Under the pieces are notes generated by a model. It saw only the letters and a list, made by a program, of their open reading frames with translations, searched no databases and had not been told where the DNA came from. Below are positions 5,571 to 11,080 of a stretch of DNA of 11,080 nt, piece after piece; positions within the stretch are counted from its first letter, which is position 1, and every line of letters starts with the position of its first letter. Both the position numbers and the translations under genes were made by a program. Source of the stretch: Rhodocyclaceae bacterium UBA2271 (GTDB lineage Bacteria > Pseudomonadota > Gammaproteobacteria > Burkholderiales > Rhodocyclaceae); contig DDXB01000012.1 in NCBI GenBank assembly GCA_002347405.1, forward strand, positions 15,959 to 27,038, in the 5' to 3' direction.

Positions 5571-6445
5571 TGGAAATCCGCAGCGACGAACCCATGGCGA
5601 AACATGTGACCTGGCGCGCCGGCGGGTCGGTCGCCAAGGCCTGCTTCCCGCAGGATCTGACCGATCTGGCTACGTTCATGGGCACGCTGCGCCACGATGA
5701 ACCCGTGCTGATGGTCGGCCTGGGCTCCAACCTGCTGATCCGCGACGGCGGCTTCGACGGCACGGCCATTTTCACCCATGGCGCGCTCGACAAGTTGCTA
5801 CTCGAAGCCGACGGCACGATCTACGCCGAGGCCGGCGTGCCCTCACCCAAGCTGGCACGCTTTGCCGCTCAACATGACCGTTCCGGCGCGGAATTTCTCG
5901 CCGGCATTCCGGGCACGCTCGGCGGCGCGCTGGCGCTGAATGCCGGGTGCCATGGTGGCGAGACCTGGTCTTTCGTCGAGCGCGTACAGATGCTGAACCG
6001 GCACGGCGAACTGATCGTGCGCACGCCGCAGGATTTTGCCATCGGCTATCGCCGCGCCGGTCTCAAGGAATCCACCGACGAAATCTTCGTCGCCGCCTGG
6101 CTGCGCTTCCCGGCGGGCGATGGCGCCACGGCGCGGGCGCGCATCAAGGAACTGCTCGAAAAGCGCAGTGCCAGCCAGCCCCTGCAATTGCCTAACGCCG
6201 GCTCGGTGTTCCGCAATCCGCCGGGCGACCATGCCGCGCGCCTCATCGAAGCGGCCGGCCTGAAGGGGCTCGAGGCAGGCGGCGCACGGGTGTCCGAAAA
6301 GCATGCGAATTTCATCGTTAATCCGGACGGCAAAGCGACGGCAGCCGCGATAGAAAGCTTAATCGGCCAGATTCAGGTCGCGGTGCGGGAAAAGTTTGGC
6401 GTGGCACTGGTGTGCGAAGTGCGCATCCTCGGAGCAAGAACTTGA
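5570..6445 (+). CDS. murB: UDP-N-acetylenolpyruvoylglucosamine reductase MurB
   Basis: MurB is the FAD- and NADPH-dependent enzyme that reduces enolpyruvyl-UDP-GlcNAc to UDP-MurNAc, the step before MurC. At 291 residues it resembles the shorter (type II) MurB class rather than the longer E. coli form; this is judged from length. Motifs are HVTWRAGG, GLGSNLLIRDGGF (FAD-binding domain), GIPGTLGGALALNAGCHGG, GYRRAGL with R161, NAGSVFRNP with the proton-donor serine S212, and CEVRILG with glutamate E283. The ATG at 5570 overlaps the murC stop, and GAAGG lies 12 nt upstream. ATG 5594 would remove eight residues and has no better ribosome site. The stop overlaps the ddl ATG by one base (TGATG). Confidence 0.96.
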   Translation: MEIRSDEPMAKHVTWRAGGSVAKACFPQDLTDLATFMGTLRHDEPVLMVGLGSNLLIRDGGFDGTAIFTHGALDKLLLEADGTIYAEAGVPSPKLARFAAQHDRSGAEFLAGIPGTLGGALALNAGCHGGETWSFVERVQMLNRHGELIVRTPQDFAIGYRRAGLKESTDEIFVAAWLRFPAGDGATARARIKELLEKRSASQPLQLPNAGSVFRNPPGDHAARLIEAAGLKGLEAGGARVSEKHANFIVNPDGKATAAAIESLIGQIQVAVREKFGVALVCEVRILGART

Positions 6446-7371
6446 TGGCAACAAGCTTTGGCAAAGTAGCAGTATTGATGGGCGGTTCTTCCGCCGAGCG
6501 CGAAATTTCGCTGATTTCCGGCGCGGCCGTGCTGGCGGCGCTGAAAAATTCCGGCGTCGCTGCCTTTGCCTTCGATCCGGCCGAACAGTCGCTCTGGCAA
6601 CTGGCCGGGATGGGCGTCGACCGCGTGTTCTGCATCCTGCATGGCGGTGCCGGCGAAGATGGCACGGTACAGGGCGCACTCGAGCTGATGCAGATTCCCT
6701 ACACCGGCAGCGGCGTGCTGGCTTCGGCGCTGTCCATGGACAAGATTCGCACCAAATGGGTCTGGCAGGCGGCGGGGGTACCGACGCCACGTTCGCGGCA
6801 CGTGCAATCGGCCACCGAGGGCACCGCCGTAATCGCCGAATATGGCCTGCCGTTGATCGTCAAGCCGGTGCGTGAAGGTTCGTCGATTGGCGTCACCAAG
6901 GTGGCGCGGCCGGATGAGTTTTCTGCTGCTTTCGCACAAGCACAAACCCTGCCCGATGGCCGCCAGGAAGAGGTGATGGCCGAGGAATTCGTTGCCGGCA
7001 TCGAATTGACTGCTGCCGTGCTGAGGCGCACGGTGTTGCCTCTGGTACGCATCGAGGCACCGGAAGGTCGCTACGATTACCAGAACAAATATTTCACCGA
7101 TGTCGTGCAATACCACTGTCCGGCCGGCCTGTCTGCCGAAGTCGAGACCGCCATCGGCAAAACGGTACTGGCGGCATTCGACGCCCTGGATTGCCGCGGC
7201 TGGGGACGCGCCGACCTGATCCTCGCCGCCGACGGCAGCTACAGCCTGCTGGAGATGAATACCGCACCCGGTATGACCGGCCATTCTCTGGTGCCGATGG
7301 CTGCCCGTGCCGCCGGAATTTCATTTGACAATCTGGTGCTGCAGATTCTTGCCGAGGCACGCAATGGCTAG
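6445..7371 (+). CDS. ddl: D-alanine--D-alanine ligase Ddl
   Basis: Ddl is an ATP-grasp ligase that makes the D-Ala-D-Ala dipeptide later joined to the stem by MurF. The 308-residue product has the normal length. It has the N-terminal MGGSSAEREISLISG (E18), PYTGSGVLASALSMDK, the ATP-grasp core PLIVKPVREGSSIGVTKV, EEFVAGIELT, the omega-loop region YDYQNKY (210-216), and the metal and substrate site LLEMNTAPGMTGHSLVP. Typical Ddl omega-loop residues argue for the dipeptide ligase and not a D-Ala-D-Lac resistance ligase. ATG 6445 is preferred over an upstream in-frame start because it gives the family N-terminus, overlaps the murB stop and has GGAG 10 nt upstream. It overlaps ftsQ by 8 nt. Confidence 0.97.
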   Translation: MATSFGKVAVLMGGSSAEREISLISGAAVLAALKNSGVAAFAFDPAEQSLWQLAGMGVDRVFCILHGGAGEDGTVQGALELMQIPYTGSGVLASALSMDKIRTKWVWQAAGVPTPRSRHVQSATEGTAVIAEYGLPLIVKPVREGSSIGVTKVARPDEFSAAFAQAQTLPDGRQEEVMAEEFVAGIELTAAVLRRTVLPLVRIEAPEGRYDYQNKYFTDVVQYHCPAGLSAEVETAIGKTVLAAFDALDCRGWGRADLILAADGSYSLLEMNTAPGMTGHSLVPMAARAAGISFDNLVLQILAEARNG

Positions 7372-8182
7372 GCAGCGGACCAATACCCGCACGCAAACCG
7401 GCGCACCCGCCGGGCTATGGCACCAGCCGGCACTCATGCATCTGCTCGCCGACGTGCTGATCGTGCTGGCAGTGACCGGACTAGCCTGGGCGACGCTGAC
7501 GGCCCTGCAACGGCTGCCGGTATTCCCCCTGCGCGAACTGGTACTGACCACTTCACCCCATCATGTGACGGCGCAGCAACTGGAGCATGCGGCGCGCGGC
7601 ATCATGGTCGGCAATTTTTTCACCGTAGACCTCGAGGCGGCGCGGGCTGCCTTCGAAAAATTACCCTGGGTGCGCAAGGCCGCCGTGAGCCGCCAATGGC
7701 CGGATGGCCTGAAGCTGACGCTGGAGGAGCACGAACCCGTGGCGCGCTGGCGGCATTTGAATGGCGATTCTGGCCTGGTCAACCGGCAGGCCGAGATTTT
7801 CGTCGCCGAACTCCCCGCCGGCGCTGCGGAATTGCCGCAACTGGGCGGCCCCGAGGGTAGCGCACGTGAGTTGCTCGAGCGCTATGTCGAATTCAGCAAC
7901 GTGCTTGCCGTTATCGGCCGGCGCATCGACACCATCACGCTGTCACCGCGCCACGCCTGGCAGCTCAAACTGGATGACGGCGTGGCCATCGAACTGGGGC
8001 GCGACCAACCCCGTCACCCGCTCAGCGAAAAGCTTGATCGTTTCGCCGCTCATTACATTGATCTGCGCCAGCGGGTCGGCGCCATGCGCGTGGCCGACAT
8101 GCGCTATCCAAATGGGTTTGTCTTGAATGGCCTGGAACGTACCCGGCCGGCACGACCTGAAGCCACGGGGCAGAAGTCATGA
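7364..8182 (+). CDS. ftsQ: Cell division protein FtsQ
   Basis: FtsQ is the bitopic inner-membrane protein that joins FtsB and FtsL and links early and late divisome parts. The 272-residue product has a short basic cytoplasmic N-terminus, one hydrophobic segment (about 27-48), then a POTRA domain from about residue 52 (FPLRELVLTTSPHHVTAQQLEHA, then LPWVRKAAVSRQWPDGLKLTLEEHEPVARW), and a C-terminal beta domain. The start at 7364 lies inside the ddl 3' end and has GAGG 7 nt upstream; the start at 7307 would add a non-family extension read inside ddl. The stop overlaps the ftsA ATG as ATGA. Like most FtsQ it is divergent, so the call rests on layout, POTRA motifs and position. Confidence 0.95.
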   Translation: MARQRTNTRTQTGAPAGLWHQPALMHLLADVLIVLAVTGLAWATLTALQRLPVFPLRELVLTTSPHHVTAQQLEHAARGIMVGNFFTVDLEAARAAFEKLPWVRKAAVSRQWPDGLKLTLEEHEPVARWRHLNGDSGLVNRQAEIFVAELPAGAAELPQLGGPEGSARELLERYVEFSNVLAVIGRRIDTITLSPRHAWQLKLDDGVAIELGRDQPRHPLSEKLDRFAAHYIDLRQRVGAMRVADMRYPNGFVLNGLERTRPARPEATGQKS

Positions 8183-9420
8183 GCAAGGAAAAGAATCGCG
8201 ACCTGATCGTCGGCCTCGACATCGGCACCTCGAAGATTGTCGCCATCGTCGCCGAACTGAACCAGGAAGGGCAACTCGCCATTCTCGGCATCGGCACGCA
8301 GGGCACCCAGGACACGCGCGGCTTGAAAAAAGGCGTGGTGGTCAATATCGAGGCAACCGTGAGCAGCATCTCGAAAGCCATCGCCGAGGTGGAAATGATG
8401 GCCGGCTGCAAGGTCCGGGAAGTCTATACCGGCATCGCCGGCGGCCACATCAAGAGCAAGGATTCCAACGGCATGGCCGTGGTGCGCGACAAGGAGGTCA
8501 CGCAATTCGATGTCGCGCGCGCCATCGAGGCCGCCAATGCCACGCCGATTTCGGCCGACGACCAGATTCTCCACACCCTGGTGCAGGAATTCATCGTCGA
8601 TGGCCAGGACGGCGTGAAAGAGCCGATCGGCATGGATGCCAAGCGGCTCGAGGTTAAGGTGCATCTGGTCACCGGCGCCGTCACCGCCGTGCAGAACATC
8701 GTCAAGTGCGTACGCCGCTGCGGTCTGGAGGTGGTCGATCTGGTGCTGCAACCGCTCGCTTCGGGCAATGCCGTGCTGACCGACGACGAAAAGGACGTGG
8801 GGGTCTGCCTGGTCGACATCGGCGGCGGCACCACCGACATCGCCGTCTTCAGCCAGGGCGCCATCCGCCATACCGCCGTCATCTCCATCGCCGGCGACCA
8901 GATCACTGCCGACATCGGCATTGCACTGCGCACCTCGACCCAGGATGCCGAAGAAATCAAGCTGCGCTACGGGGTTGCCCTGCAGCAGCTGGCCGATCCG
9001 GAAGAGATGCTCGAAGTGCCGGGTGTCGGCGAACGGCCGGCCTCCAGCCTGTCGCGCCAGACGCTGGCGGGCTTCATCCAGCCACGCGTCGAGGAGATAT
9101 TTCAAAAGGTGCAGGACGAACTGGTCAGAAGCGGCTATGCGCGCCTGTTGCGCGCCGGCATCGTGCTGACCGGCGGCACAGCACAGATGCCGGGCATGAC
9201 CCAGCTTGGCGAAGAGATTTTCCACAACACGGTCAAGGTCGGCATGCCGCATTACTCAGGCAACCTGCGCGACTTCGTGAAAAACCCCCGTTACGCGTCG
9301 GCGATGGGCTTGCTGATGGAAGGTGTGGCACAGAAACAGCGCGGGCTCAAGGACCAGGGCCCGATGACGATGGGACAGGCCGTGACGCGCATGCGCGCCT
9401 GGTTTGCACGGAATCTGTAA
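8179..9420 (+). CDS. ftsA: Cell division protein FtsA (actin-like membrane tether of FtsZ)
   Basis: FtsA is an actin-fold ATPase that binds the FtsZ tail and anchors the Z-ring to the membrane. The 413-residue product has the phosphate-1 motif GLDIGTSK (D14), the phosphate-2 motif LVDIGGGTTDIAVF (D213), the adenosine motif IVLTGGTAQMPGM, and a C-terminal amphipathic helix (about 399-413, VTRMRAWFARNL) that serves as the membrane-targeting sequence. The start overlaps the ftsQ stop as ATGA, which fits coupled translation. The stop codon lies inside one arm of a long inverted repeat (9413-9450). This is the last gene of the tightly coupled block; ftsZ follows after 132 nt. Confidence 0.97.
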   Translation: MSKEKNRDLIVGLDIGTSKIVAIVAELNQEGQLAILGIGTQGTQDTRGLKKGVVVNIEATVSSISKAIAEVEMMAGCKVREVYTGIAGGHIKSKDSNGMAVVRDKEVTQFDVARAIEAANATPISADDQILHTLVQEFIVDGQDGVKEPIGMDAKRLEVKVHLVTGAVTAVQNIVKCVRRCGLEVVDLVLQPLASGNAVLTDDEKDVGVCLVDIGGGTTDIAVFSQGAIRHTAVISIAGDQITADIGIALRTSTQDAEEIKLRYGVALQQLADPEEMLEVPGVGERPASSLSRQTLAGFIQPRVEEIFQKVQDELVRSGYARLLRAGIVLTGGTAQMPGMTQLGEEIFHNTVKVGMPHYSGNLRDFVKNPRYASAMGLLMEGVAQKQRGLKDQGPMTMGQAVTRMRAWFARNL

Positions 9421-9450
9421 CGTAAAAATCATGGCTTTCACGTTACAGAT
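9413..9450. other. 11-bp perfect inverted repeat spanning the ftsA stop codon
   Basis: ATCTGTAACGT (9413-9423) and ACGTTACAGAT (9440-9450) are exact reverse complements separated by 16 nt; AAA and TTT just inside could extend the stem past one mismatch. The ftsA TAA lies in the left arm. It could form an mRNA hairpin or be a two-site operator. No T-run follows. Confidence 0.85.
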
Positions 9451-9459
9451 CATGAATAC

Positions 9460-9485
9460 GAACAAGGGGAGACCTCCCCTTGTTC
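9460..9485. other. 11-bp perfect hairpin in the ftsA-ftsZ gap
   Basis: GAACAAGGGGA (9460-9470) pairs with TCCCCTTGTTC (9475-9485) around the loop GACC. The stem is strong. The following bases are C-rich rather than T-rich, so it does not look like an intrinsic terminator; mRNA processing or stability is a possible role. Confidence 0.85.
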
Positions 9486-9510
9486 ATCCCCCGCAAACCG
9501 GGGCCATGAA
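9483..9510. other. Alternative hairpin overlapping the previous one
   Basis: TTCATCCCC (9483-9491) can pair with GGGG (9500-9503) and ATGAA (9506-9510), with CC bulged. It shares 9483-9485 with the right arm of the preceding hairpin, so the two compete at their edge. An AT-rich stretch follows up to the ftsZ Shine-Dalgarno sequence; no convincing -35/-10 pair was found in it. Confidence 0.6.
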
Positions 9511-9539
9511 TTGAATTTGTCCGATTAATTTTTTGCAAC

Positions 9540-9545
9540 AAGGAG
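9540..9545 (+). promoter_or_regulatory. Shine-Dalgarno sequence of ftsZ
   Basis: AAGGAG lies 7 nt before the ATG at 9553 and is among the best ribosome sites in the window. This fits the need for FtsZ in much larger amounts than its neighbours and its independence from upstream coupling. Confidence 0.85.
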
Positions 9546-9552
9546 AGGCGAT

Positions 9553-10743
9553 ATGTTTGAAATAATCGATAGGGACCCCAACGCCACCATCATCAAGGTA
9601 ATCGGAGTCGGCGGCGCCGGCGGCAATGCCGTCGAACACATGATCCGGGAAAACGTTGGCGGCGTGGAATTCATCTGCTGCAACACCGATGCCCAGGCGC
9701 TCAAGAATTCCTCGGCCGGCACCAAGCTGCAACTCGGCCCCGGCCTGGGCGCGGGCGGCAAGCCGGAGCGTGCCCGCGAGCATGCGCAGAACGAACGCGA
9801 GAAGATCGCCGCGGCACTCGCCGGCGCGCACATGGCCTTCATTACCGCGGGCATGGGCGGGGGCACCGGCACCGGCGCCGCGCCGATCATCGCCGAAGTG
9901 GCTCGCGAGCTGGGCATCCTGACGGTGGCCGTCGTCACCAAGCCGTTCGAGTTCGAAGGGCGGCGCAACAAGCTCGCCGAAGAAGGACTGGCCGAACTCG
10001 GGCTGCATGTCGATTCGCTGATCGTCGTCCTCAACGAAAAACTGATGGAAGTGCTCGGCGAGGAAGTCAGCATGCTCGACGCTTTCAAGTCGGCCGACAA
10101 CGTGCTGAAGAATGCCGTTGGTGGCATCGCCGAAATCATCAACGTGCCGGGTCTGGTGAATGTGGACTTTGAAGACGTGCGCACCGTGATGGGCGAGATG
10201 GGCAAGGCCATGATGGGTTCGGCCGCCGCGGCCGGCGTCGATCGCGCCCGCCTCGCCGCCGAGTCCGCCGTTGCCAGCCCGCTGCTGGAAGGCATCGAGC
10301 TGTCCGGCGCACGCGGCGTGCTGGTCAATATCACCGCCAGCGGCTCGCTCGGCCTCAAGGAATACAAGGAAGTGATGGCCACCATCCGCAATTACACCGC
10401 GCCTGACGCCACCGTGATTTGCGGCGCGGTGTTCGACGATGCGATGGAAGACCAGTTGCGCGTAACGGTCGTCGCAACGGGCCTCGGCTCTGCCGCACTG
10501 GCGCGGCGCAAACCGGAATTGAAAGCCTATGTCACCGAGGGAATCGGCCTGCGTACCGGGACCGACAACCTGCCGCTCGGCACCGGCATGTCGGCTGCCA
10601 CCGCGGGCACCACTGGCAGCCTCGACCTGGAAGGCATGTTCGTCAGCAATCGCAGCAGGGGCGACAATCGCGCGCAAGCCATGTCCGATACCGGCATGGA
10701 CAAGTACGATATCCCGGCTTTCCTGCGCAAACAGGCGGACTAA
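9553..10743 (+). CDS. ftsZ: Cell division protein FtsZ (tubulin-like GTPase)
   Basis: FtsZ polymerises into the Z-ring at midcell. The 396-residue product has the nucleotide-binding start IGVGGAGGNAVEHM (residues 17-29), NTDAQAL, the tubulin signature GMGGGTGTGAAP (100-111), the T7 catalytic loop NVDFEDV (203-209) with acidic residues that complete the GTPase site of the next subunit, and a conserved C-terminal peptide DKYDIPAFLRKQAD (383-396) that binds FtsA and other partners. The linker between core and tail is fairly short (about 60-70 residues). The start has a strong Shine-Dalgarno sequence. The stop TAA is followed directly by a nested inverted repeat. Confidence 0.98.
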   Translation: MFEIIDRDPNATIIKVIGVGGAGGNAVEHMIRENVGGVEFICCNTDAQALKNSSAGTKLQLGPGLGAGGKPERAREHAQNEREKIAAALAGAHMAFITAGMGGGTGTGAAPIIAEVARELGILTVAVVTKPFEFEGRRNKLAEEGLAELGLHVDSLIVVLNEKLMEVLGEEVSMLDAFKSADNVLKNAVGGIAEIINVPGLVNVDFEDVRTVMGEMGKAMMGSAAAAGVDRARLAAESAVASPLLEGIELSGARGVLVNITASGSLGLKEYKEVMATIRNYTAPDATVICGAVFDDAMEDQLRVTVVATGLGSAALARRKPELKAYVTEGIGLRTGTDNLPLGTGMSAATAGTTGSLDLEGMFVSNRSRGDNRAQAMSDTGMDKYDIPAFLRKQAD

Positions 10744-10781
10744 CTTTCATGATGCGCAGGCTGCGCCCTCGATCATGAAAG
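10744..10781. other. Nested inverted repeat immediately after the ftsZ stop
   Basis: CTTTCATGAT (10744-10753) and ATCATGAAAG (10772-10781) are perfect complements. Inside them, GCGCA (10754-10758) and TGCGC (10762-10766) form a second hairpin around GGC. It begins the base after the stop codon. No T-run follows, so it may end transcription only with Rho or protect the 3' end of ftsZ mRNA; this is inferred. Confidence 0.8.
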
Positions 10782-10837
10782 CCGCCCGCCCCCCTGCGCC
10801 GCCCCGCGCGGGTGGTCTTTGGTTGTTGCCTCCGGCC

Positions 10838-11008
10838 GCCGCTACGCGGCTTAACGCCGGCGTTGCCGGCATTAGCCTGCGCCGCAACTGCGCGACGACG
10901 TCGCTTGTTGTCGCTGGCGCTGGTCTTTCACGGGGCGCTCTTTCCAGCGCCAGTGCGGGTTGTGTGCGATAAAGCCGCATCTCGCTTCGCGAGACCAGTC
11001 TTCGACTG
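10838..11008. other. Run of short perfect hairpins in the 337-nt region after ftsZ
   Basis: Five stems have three-base loops: GCCGC-TAC-GCGGC (10838-10850), GCCGGC-GTT-GCCGGC (10856-10870), GCGAC-GAC-GTCGC (10892-10904), TCTCGC-TTC-GCGAGA (10980-10994) and CAGTC-TTC-GACTG (10996-11008). Between them CTGGCGCTGG (10914-10923) pairs with CCAGCGCCAG (10944-10953). No credible gene, promoter or intrinsic terminator was seen from 10744 to 11080; the next gene (often lpxC or a neighbour) is not in the window. Confidence 0.7.
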
Positions 11009-11031
11009 TCCTGCGGCCTGCGGCCTGGTGG

Positions 11032-11058
11032 CTGGCGCCGCGTGCCGCGTTTGCCTGG
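11032..11058 (+). repeat. R3 repeat, copy B, near the window edge
   Basis: This 27-base segment matches 3989-4015 in the murG-murC gap at 25 positions (differences at 11038 and 11055). After it the two sites diverge: copy A continues into an R1 core, while this one continues into CT-rich sequence up to the window end. Confidence 0.75.
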
Positions 11059-11080
11059 CAACCCTCTCCCTCATTCCCTC

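Noticed and set aside
9431..9514. 27-codon mini-frame in the ftsA-ftsZ gap
   Set aside because: It has no ribosome site, does not overlap either neighbour, and lies across the inverted repeats; it is probably chance.
9460..9535. Intrinsic terminator between ftsA and ftsZ
   Set aside because: The hairpins are strong, but the T-rich tract lies about 20-45 nt downstream rather than directly after a stem.
9511..9545. Promoter for ftsZ near TTGAAT
   Set aside because: No acceptable -10 element occurs 16-18 nt downstream; the AT-richness alone is not enough.
10747..11061. 104-codon antisense frame after ftsZ
   Set aside because: It has low-complexity, Arg/Pro/Ala-rich composition across repeats and hairpins and no recognisable domain.
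1..11080. Insertion sequence or transposase gene
   Set aside because: No frame resembles a transposase; the repeats look non-autonomous, so any enzyme moving them would be encoded elsewhere.

Overview
The window is a GC-rich stretch of a division and cell wall (dcw) cluster. All nine recognisable genes lie on the + strand, in the order murD-ftsW-murG-murC-murB-ddl-ftsQ-ftsA-ftsZ. The order, with murB between murC and ddl, and the protein sequences (for example the FtsZ tail ending YDIPAFLRKQAD) suggest a betaproteobacterium, perhaps near Rhodocyclales or Sterolibacteriaceae. That placement is inferred from gene order and protein style, not from a database match. There are no RNA genes, transposases or CRISPR arrays.

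Together the genes make the peptidoglycan precursor and begin the septum. MurB and MurC-MurD act on the UDP-MurNAc peptide, Ddl makes D-Ala-D-Ala, MurG makes lipid II, FtsW polymerises it at the septum, FtsQ links to the divisome, and FtsA anchors FtsZ to the membrane. Most junctions overlap and suggest translational coupling: murD/ftsW (ATGA), murC/murB (TAATG), murB/ddl (TGATG), ddl/ftsQ (8 nt) and ftsQ/ftsA (ATGA). Only ftsZ has a sizeable untranslated leader, a 132-nt gap with several inverted repeats and a strong Shine-Dalgarno sequence.

The unusual part is a set of GC-rich repeats at the junctions. Family R1 ends exactly on the ATG of murD (window edge) and of murG, where two near-identical copies stand in tandem. 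Family R2 lies in the murG-murC gap and at the 3' end of murC. Family R3 lies in the murG-murC gap and at the right edge of the window. These insertions do not break coupling. Between ftsW and murG, a 77-codon frame starts 2 nt after the ftsW stop and ends in an ATGA overlap with murG. Between murG and murC, a 65-codon frame starts in an ATGA overlap with the murG stop and ends in an ATGA overlap with the murC start. At murD, the visible end of R1 also closes its frame in ATGA. At murC the repeat is fused to the protein as a 34-residue tail whose stop overlaps the murB start. I propose that these are frame-preserving 'relay' repeats that carry ribosomes from gene to gene. This is an inference from junction geometry.

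After ftsZ, 337 nt show no gene but hold a nested inverted repeat next to the stop codon, a run of small hairpins with three-base loops, and an R3 copy at the edge.
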